Part shown: piece after piece, positions 1 through 11,383 of the stretch
Position numbering within the stretch: the stretch's first letter is position 1
How the letters are laid out: the number at the start of each line of letters is the position of its first letter
Source of the DNA: Micractinium sp. NFX-FRZ
Lineage: Eukaryota > Chlorophyta > Trebouxiophyceae > Chlorellales > Chlorellaceae
Reading direction: 5' to 3'
DNA: 64,000 bases
NCBI GenBank assembly: GCA_029339195.1
Contig: JAPTJF010000197.1
Location: 37,545 to 101,544 of the forward strand
The notes under the pieces: model-generated
Database searches by the model: none
The model's input: only the letters and a program-made list of their open reading frames with translations
What the model was told of the DNA's origin: nothing
Position numbers and translations under genes: made by a program

Positions 1-501
1 GGAGGTGGAGGAGCAGGGCGGGGCCGCAACCCTGCCTGAGGCAAAGCGCATGCAGCGCGCGTGCAGCGCAAGTGAGTGGGGGCGGTGAGGTGCAGTTGGG
101 GCGCTTTTGGGCAGGGGTGGCCGGGCAGTATGCTGCATGCTTGACTGGCATGGTGTGTGGCAATTGAGTGGTGCGTGGCCCGAGGGCGGGGTGTTGTCTG
201 ACGCTGCCGGCTTGCCTGCATGATCCTGTCTCAGCCCCCGCCCCCCGGCCCCCCGCCCCCGCCTGCCGCAGACCCCTGGATCTGGCAGCGCCTGCACTAC
301 CCCTCCTTCGTCACAGCCCTGGTCACCTGCCTGGCGGCGGGTGCTGCCCTGGTGGCGGTCACAGCTGCCACCACTGCCTGCATCATGCGCCGGCGCCTGA
401 GGGCCGCCGGCCGCAAGGCGCTGCTGGATGGCAGCCGTTGCGAGGAGGAGGGGCACGCCTTCCTTCGAAAAGTGTCCATCAGCAGTGCTTCAGACTGCTG
501 A
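1..501 (+). CDS. 3' end of an unknown single-pass membrane protein (partial)
   Basis: Only the last two exons are in the window: positions 2-71, then 272-501 after an intron with a GTGAGT donor at 72 and a pyrimidine-rich CGCAG acceptor ending at 271. The phases fit (one base carried over). The visible C-terminus is about 100 residues. It has an acidic start (EVEEQGG), an aromatic turn (PWIWQRLHYPSF), one hydrophobic stretch long enough to cross a membrane (from FVTALVTCLAAGAALVAV onwards) and then a basic cluster (RRRLRAAGRK). This is the pattern of a C-terminal membrane anchor with a short positively charged cytosolic tail. The protein ends SISSASDC at a TGA. I do not recognise the family, and the catalytic or binding part lies upstream of the window. 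Confidence 0.6.
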
Positions 502-1524
502 GCACACTGCCAGTTTAGCGCCGCCGCGCAACCTTGACTACCCTTGACACACCACCTGCACTCCCTGGTTCAAAGGCGTCGCCGCCTGGCCAGCCTACCT
601 GCCCTCCTTCCTTTTGGAACAAACTCAATCAACCTGTTGCACGCTCCCTCTGAGCTACCTAGCACCGGCCTGCCCCCTCTGGCTGGGGCCCTGGCCAACC
701 CTGGGCAGCCCACCTGCGCACCTCGCTCGCCTGTACCAACTCACCTTTGCACACCGCCCATCAAGCTGCCAGCTCCCCGCTGGCTGGGCACTTGGCCCCT
801 CTATCCACCCCACCCTTGGGGCGCACTCCCTTGGCCACTCCACTCGGGCCCCCACTTGGCCGCCAGCAACTCCCGCCAGCGCTGCCTGAACGGCGCGCAA
901 CTGTTACACAACCTACCCACCTTGCCTCTCCGCCCCCGAAAACGCCATGTGCTGTCCCGCTTTGTGAGGGGATGGTGTCACTCTTGTCGCACATCGTGCC
1001 AGTGCCCGCCCTCGACCAACTCCCTCGCCTCATAGCCTCCACGCGTGTACTTTCAAATGCCGTGTTGGCCGCTGAGTTGGCTGCCTGGCCCTCCGATCTA
1101 CCCATTTCATTCCAGACCCCCCAGAGTGCCCTATCACATAGTTACGCTTGATCTAGTTTTGCTTGATTTACGAGGTGGCATGCATTCATTTGTGCCACCT
1201 CGTTCCCCCACCCCACCAAATGTGGTGGTATGATAAAATGTTATCATGAAGAGGTCTTTTACATTGCCCGTTGCGCCTTTACAGGCGGGCACGATGTAAA
1301 AGGACCATTGTAACCGCCGGGCCACCAGGCTTGCAAGCATGTATCTGCATGTGACACGGTCATCGAGTACAGGAAGGGAGCTGCACCCAGTGCCCTCTGA
1401 GCAGGCAGAGAGGGCGGCCTCGGCGGCAGCGGACCAGCGGCGGGCCCAGCATGACAGCCATGCATGCAGGCCAAACCTATGCGATATGGCACGGCGCCAT
1501 TTGGCGGCACATAGGACCACAGCC
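502..1524. other. Intergenic region, 3' flank of the first gene and promoter side of the ATXR2-like gene
   Basis: I see no convincing coding exon here. The first 600 bp are C-rich, with open frames of biased low complexity that look like noise. From about 1140 to 1310 the base composition becomes clearly more A+T-rich and holds a cluster of hairpins (listed separately). The sequence TGTAA, the usual green-algal polyadenylation signal, occurs near 1295 and 1309, but that is about 800 bp from the stop at 501. Confidence 0.5.
1171..1306. repeat. Cluster of four adjacent inverted repeats (hairpins)
   Basis: Four stem-loops lie one after another. (1) CGAGGTGGCA at 1171-1180 pairs perfectly with TGCCACCTCG at 1193-1202. 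(2) CCACCA at 1213-1218 pairs with TGGTGG at 1223-1228. (3) ATGATAA at 1230-1236 pairs with TTATCAT at 1241-1247. (4) An 18-base arm from 1253 (GGTCTTTTACAT..GCCCG) pairs imperfectly with 1286-1306 (CGGGC..ATGTAAAAGGACC). The block is A+T-rich compared with its surroundings. It could be a small foldback element or a structured non-coding region; no coding content is evident. Confidence 0.6.
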
Positions 1525-4500
1525 ATGGAGTCGCAGGTGCAGGTTTTGCTGTCCGCGCCGCCCGCCGAGCAGCAGGGCCGGCTGTATGCCGAGGTGCGCG
1601 CATGCGGCCGCTTTGAGCGCCTTTGCGATCATGGAACAAGCGATAGCGCGTGGCATGTCAGCCGCGGCATGTGCGCAACAGCCAAGAGCTGCTGCCGCTG
1701 CCACCGCTGCCGCCCACTGCCGCTGCCGCCCGTCACCGCCACCCGCCTCTGCCATCCCATTTGCAGCTGACCTCCGGCCTGGGGCTGGAGGTGCGGTTGG
1801 ATTCTGGGGACGGCAAGGGCAAGGGTATATTTGCCACTCAGGTGCGGTGCATTGCTGCCGCTGCCCGTAGCTGTAGTTGGGTCGCGCCCCTTGCCACACT
1901 CTCCCTGCGAAGCGGCCCTGCCCCAAGCCCGTTCTACGTGGCAGGAGCATGCGTGCCACCCTGTATGTGTGCCTTACATGCATGTGGCGGATTATTCTCT
2001 GCAGGACTTTGCTGAGGGTCAGCTGCTGTTCAAGGAGCCGCCTCTGGCCGCCATCCAGCACACCGCCAACCGAGCAGGTGCGGGCGACAGTCGCGCCAGG
2101 TGCACCGCCTGCCAGCGGCAGCAGACCTCCCCACTGCCAAGCCTGACATACTAGTATCAGCTGCATGCTCTCATTCAACCCTGCACCCCAAAATATTTAC
2201 TGCTGTTGGCGCACTTGCAGAGGCGTGGGTGTGCGGCCACTGCTTCCGTTTCATCGGCGGGGTGGAGCAGCAGGTCGCGCGCTTGATCATGGCAGGTCAG
2301 GCCGGGCCTGCTGCAGTTCTGGCTAGTTACCCCATGCGCATATGCCAGCCTGGCGGGCCTGTCTTACTGGTGGGTGAAGTATCCGCCGCTTGCCTGCCCC
2401 CAGCAGCCTGCTCATGTCTGAGCTGCCCCTGTCGAGGTGCTGCCAGCACCTTGAGGGTGTGAGCAATAGTATGGTTTCCACCGCCTCCTTCCCCACCGGC
2501 ACCCCTCCTTGCAGTACGGGAGGCGGCCGAGGCGGAGGAGGGCAGCGAGGCGGCATCAGACGGCGACGGCAGCGACGGCGGTGGCGGCAGCGAGGGCGGC
2601 ATCGACAGCATGCAGCGTGAGGCGGCACTGGCGCTGGACGAGTCGCAGCTCCAGGCGCTGGCTGACGGCTCACTCAAGCTGCCACACACCGAGGCAATCC
2701 AGCTGCCCACGCCGGTGGGTGCGGGGGGCAGGCGTGCGGTTGTGTGTTGTAGCGCCTGCACACGTGAGGAGGGGTGGTTGTGAGGTGATGGACTGGCACA
2801 GGTTGCTTGCTCGCAAGCAGTTGCTTGCTCTATCAAGGCCTTGCCAACCTCTGTACCTGCTGCCTGCTGCAGGTGCGCTGTCCTGGCAGCTGCTGCGAGG
2901 AGTGGTACTGCAGCAGCAGCTGCGCAGAGGCCGCCTGGCAGCAGTACCACCAGCTGCTGTGTGTGGGGCCCGAGGAGGAGGAGGAGGCGCCAGCCAGCGA
3001 TGCGGGCAAGGGCAAGGCCGCAGCGGCACCAGCGGCGGCAGGAGGGCAGGGCAGCGAGGATCTGCAGCAGCGGCGGGAGGCGCAGCGAGTGTTCCTGCAC
3101 CACGCCGACTCCACCAACGACGTGTTCCGCCTGGCTGCAATTGTGGTGGCCCGAGTGCTGCTGGCGGCACAGCAGCAGCTGGAAGGCGCAGGAGCGGTGG
3201 GCGGCAGCAGCGGCTGCAGCAGTGGGGGAGGCAGCGGCGCGGGGCCCGGCGGCGAGGCGTGCTGGCGTGCTCTGCTGGCGGCGTGGCAGCCATTCGCTGT
3301 GGGGCATAAAGGCCTGTGGTGGGAGTGCACGGCGGCGCCGCCAGAGGCGGCAGCAGGTGCGAAGCTGCCTGCCGAGATATGCCTGTGTGGCTGCCTCTTG
3401 CCCCGGCACCATGCTGCTGCGCAGTGTTTGAGTTGTTGTGGGGTCGTGCCGCCTCGCCTGCATCGCAGATGGCACAGCCTACCTGTGGCATCGACAGTTG
3501 CCACTGCCCCTCGCCAACTGCCCTGCAGACATGCGCCAGCTGGCGGCTGACTCTCTGGAGCTCCTGTGCGCCACGCTGCCCGCCCACTTGCACCGCCGCT
3601 TCCCCGCGCTGCTCACCCTGCCCGTGTGGGGCAGCATCATCGGTGAGGGGGGCACATAGGGGCGCAGGCATGTCGGCTCACCAGCCTGGCACTGAACCCT
3701 GGTGCCAGCCGCGGTGGTTGGCGCTGCCAGCCGGGTGATGAGCAGCTGCTCAGCACCGCCGTTCCGCCTCCATCCCTTAAACACAGGAGCACAGACGTCG
3801 AACCACTGCCAGTCGCTGTTGTGTGCGCATCCCTGGCACCCCCCTCTGTCCATTGATGCAGGCATGTCCGAGGCGGCCCACCGGAGCTGTGCTGCTTCCC
3901 TCGAGTACAAACTGCTCCCATATTTTTACCCCCACCCCTGAAGCACTGCTGTCGCGGCTCTGCTCTGCACAACCCCGTTTCCATGCCACCTGCCCCCGAC
4001 TCCAACCCTCTCTGCCTGCAGGCATGTTTGAGCTGAACAACCTTGAGAGCTTTGTGGCCTCCCCCATCAAGCGCTGGCTCGACGTGCTGGACGGCCTGCC
4101 GGGGGAGGAGCAGGCGCGGGCGTACGCGGCGGCAGGTGGGGTGGGGTGAGGGGCAGCGGTGGGTCGCAGGTGGCATGGGGGATGGTTGCTGTGCACGCAC
4201 TGATGATGATGCAGACACCGGCGTTCACGGCAGCTGGACAGCTCAGCCGTGCGCATGTCTGGCTCAGCCCCAATCTCTTCCTACCCTCGCCTGGCACCTC
4301 ATCCGCCCCCCTGCCTGCCTGCCCTGCAGCGCCCTTCACCGACGCGCTGCCAGAGGACCTGCCCGGCTGTGAGGGCAATGCCTTCTATGCGCTGCACAGG
4401 TGTGTGCTTGTAGGGAGGGGAGGGCAGAGGCCAGGGGCCTGGAGTGTGCTGCAGGCTCATGAGCACTGTATCCCCGTGGTGCTGTGGCGTCCTTCCCTGG

Positions 4501-5253
4501 TGCTGTGGCTGGCCCAAGGGGTGGCTGAGAGGGGGTGCAGTGACGATGTGTGATGATGAGCAGCTCTCACAGTGATGCATTCTAGGAAAGCTCACCCGCC
4601 CGTTCCCACCCTGTGTGGCGCCCGCCTGCAGCTGTTGCAACCACAGCTGCGCTCCTAATGCCGAGGCTTTCAAGCGGGATGAGGATGATGACGGCAGCGG
4701 TGGGTTGAGAGGTGGGGGAGCAGCACCGTGTGGCATCCTTGCGCACCTGCTGCACCATGCACCGCGACCTGTCCAGCACTGTGTTGCTGCGCACTCTCCT
4801 GACTTCTCTCTAATGTGCATGCCGCCACCTCCTCCCCTCCCACCCCACCTGCAGCCGTCATCCTGGCGCTGCGGGGCATTGCCGCTGGGGAGGAGGTTAC
4901 CCTTTCCTACGTCGGTGCGTGCGTGTGTGTGTGCTGCCACACAGCGCTGCCACTGGAACTGGCGGGTTGGTGGGACGCGGTGTAGGGCGGCCTCGCCAGG
5001 GGCAGCACCCACGGCTGCTCTTCTGAAACCTCATGCACGCCCCTAGCTACAGCACGCTCTTTCTCGCTGTGCCCTGTCCTCAGCCGCCTGCCCGCTCACC
5101 TAGGGTCTGCTCTTCCTCTCCCACTTGCTTGCAGACGAGGAGGCGCCGCTGGAGGAGCGGCAGGAGCAGCTGGCGGATTACGGCTTCACCTGCGCCTGCG
5201 ACAAGTGCGCTGCCGAGGAGCTGGCGGCTGAGCTGGAGGGGGGGCTGGGGTGA
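1525..5253 (+). CDS. ATXR2: ATXR2-like SET-domain protein lysine methyltransferase
   Basis: Twelve exons join in phase to a product of 506 residues: 1525-1593, 1767-1841, 2005-2077, 2221-2295, 2515-2714, 2873-3356, 3529-3642, 4022-4135, 4330-4399, 4632-4699, 4855-4914 and 5135-5253. The split SET fold is clear. GKGKGIFATQ and LLFKEPPLAAIQH form the N-terminal SET strands. A zinc-binding insert follows (WVCGHCFRFIGGVEQQ, then CCEEWYCSSSCAEAAW). The core motifs are NHSCAPNAEAFKRDED and GEEVTLSYVDEE, with a post-SET cysteine cluster YGFTCACDKC. The phrases CGHCFRFIG and GMFELNNLESFVASP are hallmarks of plant ATXR2, which has about 470 residues and methylates histone H3. Two acidic or serine/glycine-rich insertions around exons 5-6 account for the extra length. 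The ATG at 1525 is the first in-frame start before the exon 1 donor. Product identity is strong; the substrate is inferred from the plant family. Confidence 0.88.
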
Positions 5254-5959
5254 AGCGGGGGGCCGCCGCAGACACGCCGACAGCTGGGCATGCGGCGTAG
5301 ATTGGCAGTGTTGAAGGCTGCAGCCCAGTTCCCTGCCAGTCTGGCCGGCAATCCACTTTGCGCCATCTTTTCTGTTCAAGTGCCACTGGTGACACCGCTG
5401 TGGGCACTCGCCACCCCAGTGCATCACGCTGCCAGAAGATGTATCATGCGCAGACCGTGCACGTTGTCATCTGGATCGAGCTTAGTGATACGTAGACGAG
5501 GAACAGCATCACGTAGGAGCACTATTGGCAATGCAGCAACTCTAAAGCAGGCAGGAGCAGCCGGCTGGCGGCGCCCCTACCGCCACCGCCGCCGGTGCTG
5601 TGGCGGCGCCAGCGGGCCCCAAGCATGCGGCTTTCCACTGCCGCTATTCATCGAGCGCCCTAGTTAGGGAGTTCAGGCCCAATTGAGCACTGTAAGCTCT
5701 CCAATTTAGCGCGCCACGCTGTCACAGGGAGGATGGGGCTCTCGATCTGATGCCCGCAAGCAGCATTTCAAGTTTGTGGTGCGGCACACAATCAAAGAAG
5801 GAGCTCGGGCTTTCAAAGACACCCTCTCCGACACCCAACTTCAACTGGCTTGCCACGCTGCTGTCTCGGCTTGTGAGGCCTCTTGCGCACCCCCAAAAGC
5901 TGCGGCGTGCCATAGTCTGGCGCAGGCCGCCGCAGCTGTCCGCCTCGCTGCACACCACC
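5254..5959. other. Intergenic region between the ATXR2-like and plastid-protein genes
   Basis: No supported exon. A TGTAA signal near 5689 is a candidate polyadenylation site for the upstream gene. The frame of the downstream gene stays open back to an ATG at 5750, but residues before 5960 do not look like a transit peptide, so this stretch is treated as flank or 5' UTR. Confidence 0.45.
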
Positions 5960-8900
5960 ATGGCGACCCTCACAGCGACTGTGCCAGCTGCCTCTCGGCC
6001 GGGTCTGCGCTCGCCCGCGGCTCCGGGAACGTCGCTGGCATCTCCACAGCTGCATCGGCGGCAACAGCAGCAGCGGCAGACACAGCAGACCCCTCGGCGG
6101 CGGCGACAGCAGCAGCAGCGGTGCCCCGCTACGGCGGCGGCGGAGGGCGAAGCGGCTGCTCCCGAGGCAGCAGCAGCTTCGGCAAACCAGCCATGGATCA
6201 CACCAGCGGGCCTCCGCAAGGTGACAGCAGCAGCAGATGCCAACGAGGCGTTGGATGAGCTGTGCGCCGACCGGCAGGAGCAGCAGAAGCAGCGAGGCGG
6301 CAGCGGCAGCTCGCCGGCGCCGCTGACAGAGCACCAGTGCCTGGAGCTGCTGATGGCCTGCCTTGACCGCGGCAATGCGGCCCTAGCGCTGTCCATCTTT
6401 AGGGCAATGAGCGCCTCCGCAGTCAACGCCCCCTCCTCTGCCGGCGCCTCCCTGCTCTCCCTGGCCTCCCTCGACGGAGCCGACCTGGCGGGCGGCGGCA
6501 GCAGCAGCGCGGCCAGTGCCCTGCGCTGGCCACCCGCCAGCGTGCAGACGGCGGCGGCGCTGGTGGTGGGCCTGACGCGGGTGCTTGAGACGCGGGCGGC
6601 GATCACGCTGATCAACTCGGTGCGGGCGCGGGGGCTGGCGTCGACGGAGGACGTCTGCTTTGGCCACGTCGTGGGCTGCCCGCAGGACGGGTGCGTGGCT
6701 GTTGGGGACTGCAGGGGTGGGTGTTGTATTTGGGAATCTGTGACGGGCATCAATGATGTGGGAGCTGCGAAGGGGCGCTGGTGGTGGTGCATGCTCTGTG
6801 CCCAGTCCAACAGGGCAGTTGGCTGGCAACATGTGCCTGCACTTACTGATGCTGCTGTTGCCAGTACCATCGGCGCTTGGCGGCATTGTGCCTCACTCCT
6901 CAGCCTTGTGCACATCCTCCTACATCGCCCGCCCGCCTGCCTGCCTGCCTGCAGCTCCAAGCCGCTGGCTGTTGTGCAGCCGCAGGAGGGGGTGAAGATG
7001 GTGGCAGACTCGTTCAGCAGGTGGGCGGGGCGCTGCTGGTGGTACGCTCGACAAAGGCGGCTGTCGCCCCACCTTGCCCGCCCCTTCCACTTCAAGAAAC
7101 TTTTTAAATGCTCCGCGTACCTGCCGCTAGCTGACCCTAAACATCTCATCTTCCCGCCTGGGCCAGGTATGAGTACGAGCTGTTCTCCGGCCGCGTGGCC
7201 TCCGCAACCTCTGAGTCCCTTGTCTCAGGTGGGTGGCCCCTGGCTGACCGAGGGTTGGTGGGCAGAAGCACGAGGCGGGGGGGTGAATGGTGCAACCGTG
7301 CGTGTTGCTACTTGAAGCGCAAGGAGCTGCAGGCAGGCAGGTTGCGGGGCATGAGCTGCCTGTGGGATGTGTGCGTGTGTGCGAGTCCCCCTGCTCCACT
7401 GCAGGCTGCCTTCCAGGCCTTGCTGGCAATGCCTAGTGCTGAGCTGTGCCTGGCATGCCCCCGCCCGCCTGCCTCCCCCCCCCACTGCAGAGCAGAACTG
7501 GCTGCTGGCGGCCGCACGGCGCGTGGGGCTGCTGAAGCGGTCCGCCCTGGGTGCGGTGCACACGCTGCTGGTGGAGACGCCGTCGGGGCAGCAGCGCACC
7601 TTCAGGTCGGTTGAGCAGGGGCTGAGGGGTGGGGGCAGCGTGGTGCCAGAGTTTTTACGGCGCTCCGACACATATGTGAGCGTGCTGCTTTGCCTGGCTT
7701 GGGGATAGGTATGAAGGTGCCTGCCATTCCTGCATGCGACCCACCCCACGCACAATGGGCACCTCTGCCGCCGACGTGTCCCCAATCGCCCACCGCCTAC
7801 TCGGCAAGAGTCAAATGCTGAGCTTCGCCCCCCCTGCCATGCACTCATGGCGCAGGATGGGCACCTCCACAGCCGATGTGCCCGCCAAGGTGGGCGATCG
7901 CGTGACGGTGGTGTGCGCACCGCAGCGCTCTGCGTTTGCGCAGCGCCGGCTGCTCAGCACCGCGCCGCACGGCTCCAAACCAGGTGGGTGTTGCGCTTTG
8001 CAGGTAGCGGGCATCATGCCTGCCGCTGCTGCCCTTGTGTTGTGATGCTGCTGCCGCTTCTGTGTAGTGCTGCTGCTGCTGCCGACGCCCATGCTCCTGC
8101 CAGAACTAGCGCGCGGGGACGACCCCTGCTCGCCTTCCGTTCTTGCCGCGGCCTCTGTGGTACCAACACCGTGCAGCACACTCACAACACCTCCTGCCTG
8201 GTTCCCTGCACTTCATCATCCACCGCCCGCAGGGGAGGCGCTGTCAGTGAGCAACCACACCACGCGTAGCGACACCCCTGTCCTGCGCGCGCCCAGCCCT
8301 GGCGTCACCGGCGCCGGCGGGCTGCCCAGCTGGGCGGTGCCTGCCGCAATTGTGCTCACAGCGGGCGACGCGGCCAGCAGCTTGATTGATCCGGCGCTGC
8401 CGCTGATTGCGGCGGGCGCGGTGGCCGCCACTCTAGCGACAGGTGCAAAGGCGGCGCATGGCCCGCTGGCTTGGGAGGCGTGTGCTGTCGGCATCTGACA
8501 CTGTGCTGTTGCACCAGTTTGTGCCGCGACCCCTCCCGTGCTGATGTGTTCAACCCGCGCTGCACCTGCAGGCGTGGCGGGCAACAGCCTTCTGCTGCCG
8601 CGGTTGAAGCAGCTGCCGGCGCGGGTGCTGGAGGTGCAGGCGACGCGGCAGAAGCTGCTGGCGCAGGTTTGTGCAGGGCCTGGGAGGGTTTGCCTTGTTG
8701 GGTGGCGGGCCCTGCTGCGATGTTGTGCTTAGCGCTGCAGCGGTGGTGTGGGAGGGGGACATGCTTTGAGCGTGAGGGGCACCCTGCTTGCTGCTGCCTA
8801 CCCGGGGGCGGAAGCGCACGCGATCTATGCACCCTGGGCGCCACTTGCCCCTGCCCCGCCCCTGCCCCCACAATCTTGCGTCCCTGCTCGCCGCTCGCCC

Positions 8901-10543
8901 AGCCCGCTTTCAACACACATAGCAACCCCGCCCCTGCCCCCCTGCCCCCGCCAACCGCACACGCCCTGCTGCAGCACAGCGAGCTGGAGGCGCGCATTGG
9001 GGAGCTGGTGGAGGGGAGCGTGGAGGATGTGCTGATGCTGGCGCGGTGGGTGGGCTGTGGGGCTGGTAGGAATAGGGTCAGGGTTTTTGGGCACCCTAGC
9101 GTTGCTTCCTTGTGTGGAGGGTGTGCCGATGCTGGCGCAGTGCGTGGGCTGTGTGCATGCTGTGTGCAGGGATGGGGTGGCGGCTGGGGCGACGGGTGGG
9201 GTCGTGTCTGTGGTGGGTGCGTGGCAAGCGAGAGGCGGTGGGGTATGCGGTGGGCATAGGTACGCACGGCAGTGCACAGCATTGCATGCCATCGGCCGGC
9301 TGTGGCCCCCGCCTGGCGCCTCCCAGCATGTCCACACCTCATCCAAGCCCACCTGCCCCGCCCTGCCCGCTGCAGGCTGTGGCAGCTTCAGAGCAAGATG
9401 GCGGCGGTGGGCGGGGAGGGCGCGTACGAGGCGCGGCTGGACCGGGTCATGTCGGCACGCACCGGCCTGGAGCAGCGGCTGCAGGTGGGGGGCAGGCATG
9501 AGGGGGACTGGCAGGAGGGAGCAGCCTGCGCCTGCCCCTCTTCCTCCCCAACCCCGCCCCCTCCTCCCCCCCCCTTCACACACCATGCCTGCCCCTCTCC
9601 TCCCCCTCTCCTCACCCCGCTGGTGCAGCTGGGGCATTCGGTTCAGTTGGCTGGCTCCTGTGTATGCATGGTTGCCCCGCCATGCCCGCCTCGTCCAACC
9701 CCTCTCGCGCTCTGTCCCCCCCCCCTCCTGGCCCCCCGCAGAAGCGCATCGAGCTGGTCGACTCGTACGCCCGCGTGATTGCCATGATTGAGATAGAGGT
9801 GGAAATGGATGCAGACCTGCCCGCGGCGGAGGTGCTGGGTGAGTGCACCAGTGACTGATTTCTTGATGCCTGGATGGCAGGCAGGCAGTGGCAGGGCCCG
9901 CGGCGGAGGCAGATACCTGCCCCTGATGCTGCGCCCCACGTCGCCGCCCCTGGCAATGCACGTGCAACCTCCAGCCAATCGGCCAGCCATCATCCTGCAA
10001 GGCCTCCAGCGCCGCTGCCCCGCCCTGCCTGCGTTTGAATTTTTCGCCTGAAAATACGGCAGTCGCCCCGCTCGCCCCTCTGCCCACCTCCGCCGCCCCA
10101 CCCCACCCCACCCCTGCACACCCGTGCCCTACCGCCTGCAGGCATTGAGGAGCAGATCCTGCGGCTCAGCGAGATTGAGGCGCTGCAGGAGGAGTGGCAG
10201 ATACAGGTGGGCAGGGGCAGGGAGGGAAGCGACAGTGGGCAGGGGCAGGCAGGGCGGGGAGTGCGCTGGCAGCCAGCAAGCTGAGGGGCAGGAGGGAGGC
10301 GTGCAATGCAGGATTTGCATCGAGTGCAGGCAGGCATTGTGGGTCATGCTGGCGGACTGGCCTGCTGTGGAGGGCGAGCGCATGGCGTGCGCTGCAGCCT
10401 GCTGCGGAGGGCGGGCAGTCAAGGCTGCTGGGGGCCGTGACTCAGCGCCTTCTTATATCTTTGGCCTGCCTGCCCGCCCACTGTCACTGCAGGCTGAGGC
10501 GCAGGACGAGGTGGAGCGGCTGCTGCGCAGCTCTGCCATCTGA
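5960..10543 (+). CDS. Conserved plastid-targeted protein with helical repeats and C-terminal coiled coil
   Basis: Twelve exons join in phase to about 599 residues: 5960-6690, 6955-7020, 7167-7228, 7491-7605, 7856-7983, 8233-8442, 8572-8666, 8975-9045, 9376-9484, 9742-9838, 10142-10206 and 10493-10543. The N-terminus (MATLTATVPAASRPGLRSP) is rich in Ala/Ser/Arg with few acids, like a chloroplast transit peptide. Next come two PPR-like helical pairs (LLMACLDRGNAALALSIFRAM and VVGLTRVLETRAAITLINSV). The middle holds conserved pieces YEYELFSG, VHTLLVETPSGQQRTFR, and a hydrophobic segment around PAAIVLTAGDAASSLIDPAL that may enter a membrane. The C-terminal 150 residues are a coiled coil containing RIELVDSYARVIAMIEIEVE. 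I recall the same order of motifs in an uncharacterised plant chloroplast protein family, but cannot name it. The start at 5960 has a CACCACCATGGCG context; 5750 is an in-frame alternative. Function unknown. Confidence 0.75.
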
Positions 10544-11383
10544 GCAGGGGCCCACCAGGCGCCCGTGTCACCGGCGCTGCCTTCGTGCCTCGTACTTGTG
10601 GGGCGCCCGATCTACTCGCTGCCTGCGCACTACCCATTGGGCAACCGCTGGACTGGCCCCTCCGGCCCCTCGGTGTCGTCGCCAACGCAATAGCCTTGTC
10701 CTTTCCGCCACCCTCCCAGCCCACCTGCCACTTACTTGAGAGCTCTCCTCTGCTTTCCCTGCTTGCACTGCCGAGCCATACGTGTCCTTCTCAGACATGT
10801 CTTCCTGATTACACCTAGCTGCTGCTGCCGCACCTTGCAAGTCGATCTGATGCACTTCAACTGTGCCCCGCTTTCTCTCTTTCCCCCGAGCTGCCCAGCT
10901 GCCGCTGCTGCCCAGTGCACTCCCTATCTGCTGTTGCGCTGGATGCCCCCCCCGTTTCCTGTTCCGAGCTGTGAGAAGCCTCCTCAGATTTCGACTGCTA
11001 GTTCCTTTGTGTTGGCATACTTGATGTTTCAACTTATATGCCGACCAGGGAAGCAAAGCCAAAGCCTAGCTGCGCTGGCAAGGGGGTGCAGGTGGAGACT
11101 TTGGCGACCAACCGGGGGCAGCGGGGGTGGGAGTATGGGGCAGGGGGACAACAGAGCTGGGGTGTGGTGCGAGTAGCCAGAGCTAGAGTGAAGACATCGA
11201 TGGGCAAGAAGAAGAGGGATGGGCAGTGGACTGGACGAGCGGGAAGCAGGGCAGCGATGCCAGGAGAGGGGCATGGCTGCAGCCGGCTGGCATGGCAGTG
11301 GGAGCTGGGTGTGCGGCACCAGGCTTTGAGCCCCACTCCGGCCCACTTGAAATGGGGAATGGGTCCCTGGGGTGTGTGGTGGG
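10544..11383. other. Intergenic region between converging genes
   Basis: This is the shared 3' flank of the plastid-protein gene (+) and the PA14 gene (-). Nothing coding is supported. On the minus strand a TGTAA (TTACA near 10810 on the plus strand) could serve as a distant polyadenylation signal. Open frames on both strands are low-complexity shadows. Confidence 0.45.

Noticed and set aside
2327..3671. Long minus-strand open frames opposite the ATXR2-like gene
   Set aside because: They are Pro/Ala/Cys-rich shadows of exons whose plus-strand translation matches a known family.
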